Shown piece after piece: positions 50,601-61,398 of a stretch of DNA of 64,000 nt (the stretch's first letter is position 1; each line of letters opens with the position of its first letter). The stretch is from NCBI GenBank assembly GCA_949825065.1, contig OX463842.1, positions 49,145,011 to 49,209,010 of the forward strand, given 5' to 3'. The position numbers and the translations under genes are program-made. The notes under the pieces are model-generated. The model did no database searches, was not told the origin of the DNA, and saw only the letters and a program-made list of their open reading frames with translations. Source of the stretch: Odontocerum albicorne. Taxonomy: Eukaryota > Arthropoda > Insecta > Trichoptera > Odontoceridae.

Positions 50601-51439
50601 TTCTTTCAAAATATAATTAATTTGATCCAACCATTCTTTCCTTGATCTTTCTCTACCACGCCTTTTATTCATATTTGCACTGTATATTTCTTTTTCTGCC
50701 TTTCATCATTATTTCGTTCTTTATTCACAAATCATCTTATAACGTTCTTTTTCATCTCACTCAATACAACATCCTTAAGATCACACCCATCCCTACTAAT
50801 TTTTTTTCCGTATTTTATCATAAATTGTTATATCATGTATTCTTTCCTGCTAAAAAAATTACAAGAAAAAGGAAGATATAATTTATTTGATAACTTTGAA
50901 AGATATTTTATTAATATACTCGTATTCTAATTTAACTCAATTAATAACAACAATTATCGTTCCTTTGTTAATGAAAGTTTTCTCATAACACCTTCTGTAT
51001 AATTATGTATCCCTAATAACACTATGGTACACGTACGAGTACCTCCTATGGTGGCGCGGAATGGTTTCGCATGATTTGTTGGTTGCGGTCCGGACAGCAA
51101 GTTTGTCCTACACAAAACACTGAGAACACCACCCGCACAACCCATCCTGGCCGCAAGCCTGCCCCTATAAATACCGGCATTGTTAGCACATGCTACGTAT
51201 AAAGCTATTTAGCTCATTAATATATAATAATAATTATTATTATAGAATACAATACCAGCGAGAAAGTTTCTTGTGAGTATACGATATATGGTGTTTCTTA
51301 ATGATCTTCTGAGGTTTTGTGTCTCAGGTAGGTTTTGATTCTTCTCTTATCATAGTTTTTTCTTAAGTTCTCTCGACCAATGGCTCGTTATCGTTAGGAT
51401 TGCATCTTTTGAGATACTTCCAAGTATCCTAAAATTTTT
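50601..51439. other. No supported gene; GC-rich strip 51040-51180
   Basis: 51040-51180 (GGTGGCGCGGAATGG, GCGGTCCGGACAGCAAG, CCCGCACAACCCATCCTGG) has a 63-codon minus frame without recognisable motif. On the minus strand TATTTATAGGGGCAGG could be a TATA-type box, but no transcript unit follows that I can identify. Confidence 0.35.
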
Positions 51440-51513
51440 AGAGGTATTTCTGTAAGATGAATGCCGGCGAAAATAAAGTTGCAATATTTTTTTAATCGAA
51501 CATCTATGTACTA

Positions 51514-52502
51514 CGCGTATCCAGAAAGTAATTGTACTGAGGCTCTCACGACCGGATGGATTTTATTTTCGACATGTTGGCTACACTTCCGTGTAGCCTG
51601 ACCCTTCCCCTCCGCAACGAGACCGGTTCTAGGTCAGTACGTTGAGAAGTGTCGACGCGACAACACGTTTTGTGAAAAATGTCAATCCAATCTCCCACCA
51701 AGTGCGAAATACGCGGCATCATCCGTTATCTCGTTTGGAAGGGAAAACCTCCGGTTGAGGTTTATAATGAGGTGAAAACTGCATATGGTGATAAAGCTAT
51801 GAATCGTACGAGTATGTACAAGTGGTGTCGCGAGTTTAAAAACGGTCACGTCACACCTCTTCACCCTCCGCCAAAAAGTTCAAAACCACAATTTCAGCCA
51901 AGAAAATCATGACATCCGTGCTTTGGGACTGTCAAGGCATAATTTTAATTGAATATATGCCTCAAGGGGAGACCATCAACTCGGCAAGATACTGTGAGAC
52001 CCTAAAAAAATTGCGGAGGGCGATTCAGAACAAGAGGAGAGGCATGCTGACAAAGGGAGTCTGCCTGCTGCACGACAATGCCAGACCACACACGGCCAAC
52101 GCCACGAATGAACTGCTCGCCTCGTTTAAATGGGATGTCCTGAACTATGAAAATGGGATGTCTGTGGGATGACGTTTAAATGGGATGTCCTGAACTGACC
52201 TAGCACCTTCAGATTACTATCTCTTTACCTCCCTGAAGCTGCACATGGGTGAAAAAAGGTTTTTAACCGACGAGGAGGTAAAGGAGGAGGTGGATAAGTG
52301 AACGGAGGGGCTGGCGGGAAACTACTTCGAGGCAGGCATCAAAAAGTTGATACCCCGCTTCACCACCTGCATTAAGAGGAATGGCGACTATGTCGAAAAA
52401 TAGCTTACATATGTACTACGGTAACCACGTAATTTTTTTGTTTAAATAAAAAAAATTGTAACCTACAATAATTCAGTACACGTACTTTCTGGATATGCCT
52501 CG
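51514..52502 (+). mobile_element. Mariner-like transposon, internally deleted, 989 bp
   Basis: TA at 51512-51513 and 52503-52504. Left end CGCGTATCCAGAAAGTAATT, GTACTGA; right end on the minus strand CGAGGCATATCCAGAAAGTA, CGTGTACTGA; about 26 bp of terminal inverted repeat with a 3-base gap on the left. Encodes remnants of the transposase (separate entry). Full-length relatives are usually ~1.3 kb. Confidence 0.88.
51679..52403 (+). pseudogene. Mariner transposase, deleted and interrupted
   Basis: Starts MSIQSPTKCEIRGIIRYLVW, KGKPPVEVYNEVKTAYGDKA, MNRTSMYKWCREFKNG: the N-terminal helix-turn-helix with the YKWCREFKNG motif that closes it. Then the frame jumps to PPPKSSKPQFQPRK, which normally lies ~100 residues later, so a segment including the first catalytic aspartate is deleted near 51845. 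A frameshift at about 51908 leads to MTSVLWDCQGIILIEYMPQG and LLHDNARPHTA (second aspartate). After a small duplication of TTTAAATGGGATGTCCTGAA, LAPSDYYLF (third aspartate), TGA instead of TGG near 52298, and the natural end NGDYVEK, stop 52401-52403. It was a DD34D-type cut-and-paste transposase; now inactive. Confidence 0.88.
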
Positions 52503-52654
52503 TAGTTAGATCGAGAATGAATTGTGCCAAAGACTTACAAATCAGTGAAATGACATGTTTAACATGATTCACTTAAAAATAAAAAACAAAACTGATTTTT
52601 AATTCTAGATTTTTATTATACTTGTCTTATATCTGACTTCCAACTATCTTTAAT

Positions 52655-52850
52655 TTTTTAGAGGTATTTCTGCAAGATGACTGCTAGCGAAAAGAAAGCT
52701 GCAATATTTTTATAACCGAACAGTGTAGTCAGATCGATAATGGATTGTATCCAAGATATACAATACAAATCAGTGAAATTGTATATTTTACACGATTCAC
52801 TTAAAAATAATAAAAAAAACTGATTTGTTCAAAATAATTATTATACAGAT
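52655..52850 (+). repeat. Dispersed repeat, uninterrupted copy
   Basis: AGAGGTATTTCTGCAAGATG, GCTAGCGAAAAGAAAGCTGC, ATATTTTTATAACCGAAC, TAGTCAGATCGATAATGG, CGATTCACTTAAAAATAAT: the same order as the two halves flanking the mariner element, without the insertion. Confidence 0.7.
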
Positions 52851-53119
52851 ATTTCCACTGTTAAGGTTATTATTTGAGTTTGCTAGGTCATTGATTGTTG
52901 ATAATAAAGTTTAAATTTTTTATTTTAACAGTTATAATGGTCATAGATTCAGTCTTAATGCAATTGCTTTACTTACATTTAAAATATCAATAATCGTACT
53001 TTTGCAGTACTTACCAAATAAAAGTACTTATATATTTTTTGGTCGAATTCTTTCTTGACCAAAAAAATGTTTGTATTGCCACATAGGAAATAATGTGTTA
53101 TCCATTCTTTAAACATAGT

Positions 53120-53460
53120 ATTTTCAGTGTTTTCTATGATTTCGTCCCATATCTCATTATATCTTCTGCTTTACATGTTTCTTGGATACATGAGTTTCTA
53201 ACGATATCTTATTGCCTACAATAGCTCCGCGGATTTTCAATTCATGAATTCTGATCAAACGTTTATGTTTTCATTGTATCTGCTCGAGACTCGATTCCGT
53301 AAGTCAGGATTGACCTCACACAGGCTTTGGAATTTTTTATCTTGCAATAAATCTCATTAATTTGTTATTTCAAACCACATATTTTAGACATCCAGAGGTA
53401 GCAGCGGTTTTATTTACTTGGCCTCATAATTATGTGTCGAGATCATTATAGCTAGGTAAA
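53120..53460 (-). pseudogene. LINE ORF2 fragment, strongly decayed
   Basis: Combining minus-strand frames gives LTYGIESRADT..T, LIRIHELKIRGAIVGNKISL, ETHVSKKHVKQK, which recalls the post-polymerase region seen better at 46352-46800 (MTYIIKSRADTVRTKNLLRT). Several frameshifts and stops. Confidence 0.4.
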
Positions 53461-53509
53461 ATAACACCTTGAAATTCAAATTTCAGTATTTATTCTAGAG
53501 ATTACCATG

Positions 53510-53835
53510 AATGTTTGTGGGATGAGCCCGGACCTTTTAATGTCTTCTCTCTTGAATGTATTTTTTTGTCATCTATTTATTTTCAGTTTTTTTCTCTTCT
53601 TATTCTACATGTTCAAGGATGTGGGCTGAAAAACATCTGGTGTCCCAGTGGCTGGGCTCGCCCTATATTGGTGGGGTGTATCTTGGCCGAGGGATGTTAT
53701 TAGATGAGCCCAGACCTTTTGATAGCTTCTGTTTTTTAATGTATTCTCTTTTTAATGTGTTCTTGAAATAAATCTAAATGTATTTTGTACAAACTATGTT
53801 GCTATCAATAAACCTGTATTTATTTATTTATTTAG
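53510..53835 (+). repeat. LINE V 3' UTR
   Basis: Ends GTTGCTATCAATAAACCTGT, ATTTATTTATTTATTTA, with AATAAA. Two internal stretches are similar to each other (GGGATGAGCCCGGACCTTTT at 53519 and GATGAGCCCAGACCTTTTGA at 53703). Part is shared with 350-450 and 884-912. No coding remnant was recognised upstream. Confidence 0.55.
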
Positions 53836-54079
53836 AATCATAAATTGAAATCTCACAAGATTTTATGAGAATGTTAAACATTGAGTTCTTATTTTAACTG
53901 AGCTTGGACTGTCTTCTGTACGAGTTTGCAGAAACTATTGACGAAGTACAATACATACTTCGAAAAACGACTTGGCAAACTGGTTATAAAATTTTCGACA
54001 TAAGTTGTAGAATCTTTGCGCAACCCATACCATATGAAAAGTAAGTTAGTTTAACGTTTAATTATTTAGTTACTTAGAT

Positions 54080-54352
54080 GGCTTACTGAGTGCGTGCGTG
54101 AGTGAGTGCGTGTGTGAGTGTGTGCGTGAGTGAGTGAGTGCGTGAGTGAGTGTGTACGTGAGTGAGTGTGTGCGTGAGTGAGTGTGTGCGTGAGTGAGTG
54201 TGTGCGTGAGTGAGTGTGTGCGTGAGTGAGTGTGTGCGTGATTAAGTGCGTGCGTGAGTGAGTGCGTGCTTGGGTGAATGCGTGCGTGAGTGAGTGCGTG
54301 CGTGAGTGAGTACGTACGTGAATGAGAGCGTGCGTGAGTGAGTGAGTGCGTG
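54080..54352 (+). repeat. Microsatellite (GTGA/GTGC-type)
   Basis: Irregular array of GTGAGTGAGTGTGTGC and GTGCGTGAGTGAGTGC units for about 270 bases, with interruptions such as GTGATTAAGTGCG and GCTTGGGTGAATGC. Confidence 0.95.
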
Positions 54353-55785
54353 GAAAAATATAAACGAACGAACCTAATTTTTTTTTTGTGTTGAGGAATC
54401 TCGGTTCTTATCAGTGTGTCGCGACTTCGGTCGCGATTTGCGCCTTTCCGCTCCGCTTAGACGTTGTACACCTGTAGATTTAGAGTCTGATTCCTGAAGG
54501 CACCCAAAAAAGTTAAATAAAAACGGTCCTAATCAAATTTATTTCGGTACTAAGATTATTGTGTTTTTATTATGGGCTGTTGTATTTTCATGACGCATGA
54601 CAAAGAAATGCGATGAACGTGCTTGCTTTTGTGGTTTGAAACTCAAATAATCGATTAATGGGGTCGAAGAAAATTTTGTACCTCGGTGATTTTAATAATA
54701 AATGCGGATATGTTGAGGGAGAAACATATGAATAAATAACTAAACAAAAAGCTGTTTTTTGATTAAGTAAAAATTCTCGAAAGCCCGATTCATGCAACGA
54801 GAACATTCTTGAAAGCCTAGTTTCACGTAAAATTGAGAACATTTATTGAGAAGGGATTAAATGTTCAAGGTATTTTTTGTCTTACACCACGAAGTAACAT
54901 TTGTTTTTCATCATAAATTTAGTGGTTTGATTCCCGATAGTAATAAAAAATAAAGTCTGATTCATTTATATCATATTATTTTAAAAAGTACTTATTGACT
55001 GAAAAACATTATCAAGTAAAATAAAATAAGGTTGCTTAATTTTTCGTCTCACAATATCTGTATGAAGAATGTGAAGTCAACGAAACGGAGAATGATTGAA
55101 AAAAAATCTAATTTTTGGAGGATATTTAATAACTACGACCTTAAATTGGATCTTATTCGCTGAATAATGCAAAAAAAAAATGTTGTAAAATAAAGACTTG
55201 AATAAAAATACTAAAAAATCGATTTTTTTATTAAAATATTATATACCACGACAAGTGATATTATAAGGTGTTAACGGAATAAGTAAAATTGATTTAAAAC
55301 AAATATATTATCCTAACAGTGCTCAAATACTGATGTGAAGCGAAAACAATCTAAGTTACGTCAAGTAAACCAAAATTTGAATTCGGGATCCACCGCTTAA
55401 TTAAAATTCCTGCAATCAATATTTACACCAATCCACTAAAAATACGTTTAAAAATTAAATACAAACTTCATAACATATATCCCTTTTCCAAAATTTCCAT
55501 CTAAATGAAGCTACAAATGTTCAAAATGTCCTGACAATATCCAGAGAATGCAAAGTGTTTCAAAAATAAAATTTCCTGTACACCCTATAAGGAAGAAGAT
55601 TCGGGAACCACGGTATTTTGAGAGAATATCATTATATTTAAACTGCTATGGATTAGAAATCGGAGGACAGTTGTTGCGGAGAGATATGCGTGAAGTCGAA
55701 ACATTCAGAATGTCAAAGACTGTTAATATGGACTGCAGCGCCATTGATGAAGAAACAGATAACATATTTTTAAGGTAGTATTTTC
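54353..55785. other. No supported gene
   Basis: AT-rich; a short GC-richer strip at 54410-54470 (GTCGCGACTTCGGTCGCGAT is an imperfect palindrome at 54419-54438). A 76-codon frame at 55548-55778 has no recognisable domain. Confidence 0.45.
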
Positions 55786-55995
55786 TCAGATGATAAAAAA
55801 GTTACGAAGAATGTCGAACGGTGTGTAGTGAAAGCAAATACAGTCAATGGGGCACAAAACGTATAGAATACTTCCGAGGTATTTAATTTTTTCCCCTCTC
55901 TCTATATTAGCACGGTTCAATGTAAGACGTGCTCCTGCGTGATCCTGCCGACCAAACACCATGAACTTAGTTTTACTCACGTTCATTTTCAGTCC
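55786..55995 (-). pseudogene. RTE-like LINE fragment (connector after polymerase)
   Basis: The minus strand reads GLKMNVSKTKFMVFGRQDHA, GARLTLNRANIERGEKIKYL, GSIL. GLxMNxxKTKxM ... hxxxxIExVxxxKYLGxhh is the segment right after the catalytic YADD in RTE/CR1-like polymerases. The same segment, with a ~40-base deletion, is at 58340-58450 on the plus strand, because this is the outer end of the left foldback arm. Confidence 0.75.
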
Positions 55996-56778
55996 CAGCC
56001 TTACACCGGAGAAATTACACTTGAGAAGGATAAATATTGCTACTCTATCCACATATGGCTAAATATTGCTACTCTATCCACATATGGCTAAATATTGCTA
56101 CTCTATCCACAACTCACCATCAAAATGTTGGGTTGGAGTTTCCTTGTTTTTCTACATAAATGAAATATAACTTTTCCTTACATCAAATAGTTTGAATATT
56201 ACAATATTTACTTTTATCCGAATTTGAAAAAAGATCTTTGTCGAATTTCGGGGTAAAAGAGGCGCTCGATTATTATATTTTATTTATAAATTACACCATT
56301 CATATAAACGATAAAAATATTTTAAACTGTCAATATAAATTATTAAAATTAATTTGCTTTTATTAACTTGACTAGCAAAAATAGTATCCTTTGACCAAGA
56401 GATGTTCGTTAGTTACGTGAAATGTCCCCATTGAATAGGGCATTGGACATTGTTATGTTTAACTTTCTAAGTGATCAAAGTTAATTGTTTTGAGGGAATA
56501 GTTATGTTTCAATCACTTATTTTATAGTGAAAACATTTCACTTATAGCTAACCGTGTAACAGAATTTCAATTATATTTGTAAAATATATAAAATAAAATA
56601 AAATAAAAGCTAACATATTAGGGTTTAGGTTGATCGGTAAGTTTTTATTTGGTTTACATTTATCAATTATACAGTTAGCACTTTGAAAATTATCAATCTT
56701 AGTTTACTTGGCTTCATTGGGGTAGAATATGTTTTGTTACACCACTCTAGGTATATTCTTCTTTTTCCTTAGCTATTC
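55867..56778. repeat. Left arm of a 2.6-kb inverted repeat (~912 bp)
   Basis: Reverse-complement counterpart of 57579-58454. Anchors: ATACTTCCGAGGTATT / AATACCTCGGAAGTAT (outer), a 29-base unit CATATGGCTAAATATTGCTA(CTCTATCCA) tandem in both arms, CCCCATTGAATAGGGCATTG / CAATGCCCTATTCAATGGGG, and CTTTTTCCTTAGCTATTC / GAATAGCTAAGGAAAAAG (inner). Divergence is a few per cent plus small indels. Confidence 0.92.
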
Positions 56779-57578
56779 CTTAGCTACTCGAACTGAAGTG
56801 TACACAAATTTACTGAGATGATAGTTCCCAACCATATTTTAGTGCTAACATTAATATGAGAGTAAAATATGAACGTGGATCAAAAGAGATAAGAGCTGAG
56901 TAAATTATTAAAAATGCACACACTTAAAAAAACACATGGGGTAAAAATGTATGACAATATATGAAATGATGTAATTAGGGTTGACGTTAACTTAAGGCTT
57001 ATACTACTAAATAAGATGAAGAAGAGTTCTCTGGGATGGTTTGGGCACGTGGATCGAATGAACGAAGAAAGAACAAATATATACTAACAGAACAAATATA
57101 GAATGCAAATGGGAGTAGAAGGCATGGTAGAGGAAGTATCGAAGAAAATATAGTTGGATCAAGTGAATGACATTTTGAAAGAAGGAAAAGTAAGAAGTAA
57201 GAGAAATCGTAGGAGATATGTAGGAAGGTGAAAGAAGTAAGAGAAATCGTAGGAGATATGGATGTGATAGAAACCAAATATGTGTGTCATGATAGGAAAT
57301 TCTGACGCTCTTTCCTCATTGCCAACTCCATCAGGGAGATAGCGTGATGGTATGTATCAATGAAATTAATAAAACCTGTTTAAAGTTCTGAATTAAGTTT
57401 TAATCAAGCCACACTTTAAATTCATTGAAAATAATGAAAACTAAATCAAGTAACTGCATTTTTATGCAAGATATGCTTTATTCCTCTTTATCGGAAATCT
57501 GTAAATTATTCGGAGCATATTTCACAGCATTTAATTTATGTCATCGATAGTTGAATGCAATAAATTAGAAAAAAGTCT
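56779..57578. other. Spacer between foldback arms
   Basis: About 800 bases of AT-rich sequence that contain a LINE S tail (56995-57360) and otherwise nothing recognised. Confidence 0.6.
56995..57360 (+). pseudogene. LINE S ORF2 C-terminal region
   Basis: Forward frames give KKSSLGWFGHVDRMNEERTN, a K/R-rich stretch, LDQVNDILKEGKVRS, RRRY, then SDALSSLPTPSGR and RDGMYQ. LxWFGHVxRMxExRxxxxI ... W.DxVxxhLxxG ... RxxMxxxExxxxCxDR.xF.AhSSLPTPTGxxRDGMY is a consistent LINE C-terminal layout. This is the longest family S copy, broken by several stops and a small duplication (AAGAAGTAAGAGAAATCGTA, twice at ~57190 and ~57235). Confidence 0.65.
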
Positions 57579-58454
57579 GAATAGCTAAGGAAAAAGAAGA
57601 ATAGACCTACAGTGGTGTAACAAAACATATTTTACCCCAATGAAGCCAAGTAAACTAAGATTGATAATTTTCAAAGTGCTAACTGTATAATTGATGAATG
57701 TCAACCAAATAAAAACTAACTGATCAACCTAAACCCTAATATGTTAGCTTTTATTTTATTTTATATATCTTACAAATATAATCAAAATTCTGTTACACGG
57801 TTAGCTCTAAGTGAAATGTTTTCACGTTAAAATAAGTAACTGAAACATGACTATTCCTTCAAAACAATTAACTTTTATCACTTAGAAAGTTAAATATAAC
57901 AATGTCCAATGCCCTATTCAATGGGGACATTTCACGCAACTAACGAACGTCTCTTGGTCAAAGGTTACTATTTTTGCTAGTCAAGTTAATAAAAGCAAAT
58001 AAATTTTAATAATTTATATTGACAGTTAAAAATATTTTTATCGTTTATACGAATGGTGTAATTTATAAATAAAATATAATGATCGACGCCTCTTTTACCC
58101 TGAAATTCGACAAAGATCTTTTTTCGAATTCGGATAAAAGTAAATTTTGTAATATTCAAACTGTTTGATGTCAGGAAAAGTTATATTTCATTTATGTAGA
58201 AAAAACAAGACAACTCCAACTCAACATTTTGATGGTGAGTTGTGGATAGAGTAGCAATATTTAGACATATGTGGATAGAGTAGCAATATTTAACCATATG
58301 TGGATAGAGTAGCAATATTTATCTTTCTCAAGTGTAATTTCTCCGGTGTAAGGCTGGGACTGAAAATGAACGTGAGTAAAACTAAGTTCAGGGTGTTTTA
58401 CATTGAACGGTGCTAATATAGAGAGAGGGAAAAATTTTAATACCTCGGAAGTAT
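57579..58454. repeat. Right arm of the 2.6-kb inverted repeat (~876 bp)
   Basis: Counterpart of 55867-56778. It lacks about 40 bases near 58388 (the stretch corresponding to 55935-55970 in the left arm), which accounts for the length difference. Confidence 0.92.
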
Positions 58455-59010
58455 CCTAGTGGAAGACCTCGACCCAAAAACCGAAGTCAAGTGCAGAATT
58501 GAATCATCTCGTGCGGTTTTTAATAAAATGAGAAGCGTATTCTGCGATGATAATCTAAATTTGAAACTTCGACAACGGTTAGTCAAATGCTATGTTTGGT
58601 CACAATTATTACATGGAGTAGAATCATGGACCCTCAAAGTTGGTAGTATGAACTGACTAGAAGCATTCGAAATGTGGATACACCGGAGAATGCTACGGAT
58701 ATGGTCAGCAACACAAGGATTCTTCAAAGAGCCAAAGTTGATAGGGAGTTGCTGACTAATATTAAAATCAAAAATATGTAGATTTTGGGTCATGTACTTA
58801 GAGGAGCAAAGTACAAATTACTGCACCTGATCATCCAAGGCCAAATAGAGGGCTGAAGAGGTGTTGGCAGGAGGAAAATCTCCTGGCTCCGCAATATATG
58901 TGATTGGACTGGTATAAGGAGCGTTGGGGATCTTTTTCGGGCTGCCGGGGACAAAGATACCTAATCTCAGGTGATATTTAACATTGGGGAGGACCTGACA
59001 TGACACTGAG
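58330..59010 (+). pseudogene. RTE-like LINE ORF2 C-terminal part and 3' tail
   Basis: In order: GLKMNVSKTKF (58357 on), NIERGKNFKYLGSI, EDLDPKTEVKCRIESSRAVF, NKMRSVFCDDNLNLKLRQRL, VKCYVWSQLLHGVESWTLK, LEAFEMWIHRRMLRIWS, GHVLRG-like, RAEEVLAGGKSPGS, WTGL. This matches the thumb and C-terminal region of RTE-type endonuclease-reverse transcriptases (KYLGS ... RI..AR..F..M...F ... L..R..KCYVWS.LLYG.E.WTLK ... LEAFE.W..RRMLRI.W). One 40-base deletion, several stops and frameshifts. The tail GGGCTGCCGGGGACAAAGAT, GACATGACACTGAGAAGAAG is shared with 50355-50462, and a reduced second tail follows at 59065-59110. Confidence 0.85.
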
Positions 59011-59034
59011 AAGAAGAAGAAGTGGTCATCATTA

Positions 59035-59112
59035 CTGGGCCTCGTAGTCGAGGATCCCTCAGGTGAAAGCCAACGTTGAAGGGACCTATTATGACATTAG
59101 GAAAAAGAAGTG
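59035..59112 (+). repeat. Partial RTE-like tail duplicate
   Basis: GGCCTCGTAGTCGAGGATCC, CAACGTTGAAGGGACCTATT, ATGACATTAGGAAAAAGAAG is a diverged version of the preceding tail. The first part resembles 40689-40710 (GAGCCCCGTAGTTGAGGATA). Confidence 0.5.
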
Positions 59113-59459
59113 TAATAAAATTTGCTAATATCGGATCTTTTGTCCAATTTCTGGAGCTTGGTGCACCAACTGTCTATATTTTCTGGTCCTGGACCTTTTT
59201 GAATACAGCGTTTAAAGAGGATCCTATTAATTGCTTTATTTGGTCCGTCAATTTTATATGACACATTAATCTTGCTAGCCTTTTTTCCTCAACGACCCCC
59301 ATTATCTAACCTGCTCCTCTTGACTTTCAATAATCTTTCAAGTAACATGTTCAAAGTATTTAAGAATTCTTGTCATACATTTTCTTGAATGTTTTACAGC
59401 AGTGTTTCTTAACCGTATTGAAAGAATCGCCCCCTTTACCACGGTAAAATTATCCAGCG

Positions 59460-59473
59460 CCCCCCCCCCCCCC
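59460..59473. repeat. C-run in hAT subterminal region
   Basis: A run of about 14 C within the subterminal GCGCCCCC string at the left end of the hAT element; the right end has several GCGCCCCC and GGGGGCGC strings facing it. Confidence 0.8.
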
Positions 59474-59735
59474 ACAAAATGCGAAATTCAAAATTTACAC
59501 TTTTCTCCACGTATGTATTTTATGCAATCGATTTCCTACTATAAATAAAAAAATAGGAGAAATAAAAATAAAACACGTGATTATTTTTATAAACATTATG
59601 TATTTATTGCCTTTTTTGTCATATTAACATTACACACAACATTATAATATTATTTCAATAAAAAATAAATGTTAATGAGATCCTCTTCACCTCGCCTCGT
59701 GTGATTGCGCCAATTTCGTAATATTAGGTTCAAAT

Positions 59736-61398
59736 TTACTTAAACACAATCTCAAATCTCCTCTTTGGCTTATTTGTAATCGATTTCGTGATTTTTTTAA
59801 TATATGCATTACTTTTCCCTAAAACCCTTTTCCTTCTACTAAAACCCTTTTCCACTAAGTACGACGAAGGAAATGCTATGATGGGTAATTTTACTTCTTT
59901 CCACAGAAGAGGGTATTGATGGCGAAAACGAACCCAAAAAGCATCATAATCACATTGATTGAATATTATTTTAGCCTCACAGTCATTTTGTAGCTCAATA
60001 AACTGCTCTTTTAAATTTTGACTGACACTTTCTATGTCTGATAAAAATGGATTAATTAACCAAGCTGGTATTACAAGTTCCTGCAAGTCTTTGAATCGTA
60101 TTATCATATCTTCGATAAGGGCGTCAATGTGGCAACAGTATGTTTCCAAATCAGAATCCTCGAGCATATCTTCTTTTAACTGTTGTAAAGAAGGAAACTG
60201 ATGGAATTCTCGCAGACTAAGATTATTTTTATATAATTTAAGTTTAGTGATAAAGCTTAGTACAACTCCTTTGGCTTTAATAAGGCTGATATTGTTTCCT
60301 TGAAGTTTCAGGAGATTTTCACTGTTTACATCCAAAAACTCCACAATTGTATCAAACAGTGCATAAAATCTTTTTAAACAATTTCCGTTCGATAGCCATC
60401 TTACTTCTGTATGTAAGATAAGTCTTTCGAATTCTTCATCATTTTCTTTACACAGTTGACGGAATAATCTATCATTCAAGGGAGAGAACTTTATTTTATT
60501 GATAACTTTTACAACAATACTCATCGATTTGTGAAGACGTCCGCTAAGATGTTTTGCGACTAAATGTTGACGGTGAATGATGCAGTGAATTGTTAGAACA
60601 TTTGGTGCCACATTTTTCAATCTTGATACAAAATCACGATGCCGACAAACCATCGCTGGTGCTCCATCAGTAGCACAAGCAATCACATTAGTGAAGGGAA
60701 TACATTTTTCAGCCAAAAAGCTTTCAAGGGTTTCAAATATTGATGCACGAGTCGAGTTAGTAGTAAGTAATTTTGCAAATAACATTTCTTCAATAATTTT
60801 TTCATTCTTCACAAATCGTACATAAGCAAGTAGTAGAGATTCATTATTATGCAGAATACTCTCATCCAATTGTAATGAAAATTAGTTGGACTGTAGTTCA
60901 TCACATAGTTGAATTTCGATATCACTTGCCATCTCATCAATTCTTTTTGAAATTGTATCATTGCTCAATGGGACTGAAGAAAAAATCTCTTGCTGGGTTT
61001 TCCCGATCATATTATTAATGAATACACGTATAGCTGGTAGTATTAATTTTTCTCCATATATGTGGTGCACCACATTTTGTAATAATTTGTGCTATTTCAT
61101 AAGACACCATTAGTCCTTTATCATTCCGACTTGAAATCTTCTTAAAAACATTACTGAGAGTATTGCGACTATCAAATGTTTTCTTAAGTAGTTGAAAATA
61201 CGATATGTCTTTATTATTATTGTCGGGATGTTTCTTTACAAAATGTTCCTTTAACCGCGATGGCTTCATGGCCTCGTTAGAAAACACATGTTGACAGAGT
61301 AAACACATTGGCAATTGTTGATTTGTAGGAGATGAAACAAAACCAAATTTTAAATAGTCAACTAAATATTGTCGACACTTTTTCTGTTTGACTGACAT
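59736..61398 (-). pseudogene. hAT transposase (ZBED5/SCAND3/FAM200-like), frameshift plus stop
   Basis: Three collinear pieces. Piece 1 (61398 to ~61060): BED-type zinc finger C32, C35, H52, H57 in MCLLCQHVFS ... LKEHFVKKH, about 113 residues of sense before a frameshift near 61058. Piece 2 (61073-60882): LPAIRVFINNMIGK ... NDTISKRIDEMASDIE ending LQSN and TAA (60879-60881). Piece 3 (60878-59736): FSLQLDES with the first catalytic D, ACATDGAPAM (second D, residue 68 counting from its ATG), HCIIHRQHL, TEVRWLSNGNCL (RW motif) and FPSSYLVEKGFS (E340, likely the catalytic E in the hATC dimerisation region). Together ~550 residues, usual for this group. The protein would bind element ends and cut and paste DNA; this copy needs at least two repairs and is inactive. 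Confidence 0.92.

Larger units (their letters stand above)
51440..52620 (+). repeat. Dispersed repeat split by the mariner insertion
   Basis: Left half 51440-51510 (TTTTTAGAGGTATTTCTG, AAGATGAATGCCGGCGAAAA, TTGCAATATTTTT) and right half 52503-52620 (TTAGATCGAGAATGAATTG, AAATCAGTGAAATGACATG, CGATTCACTTAAAAATAA-like) are contiguous in the second copy at 52655-52850. Confidence 0.7.
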
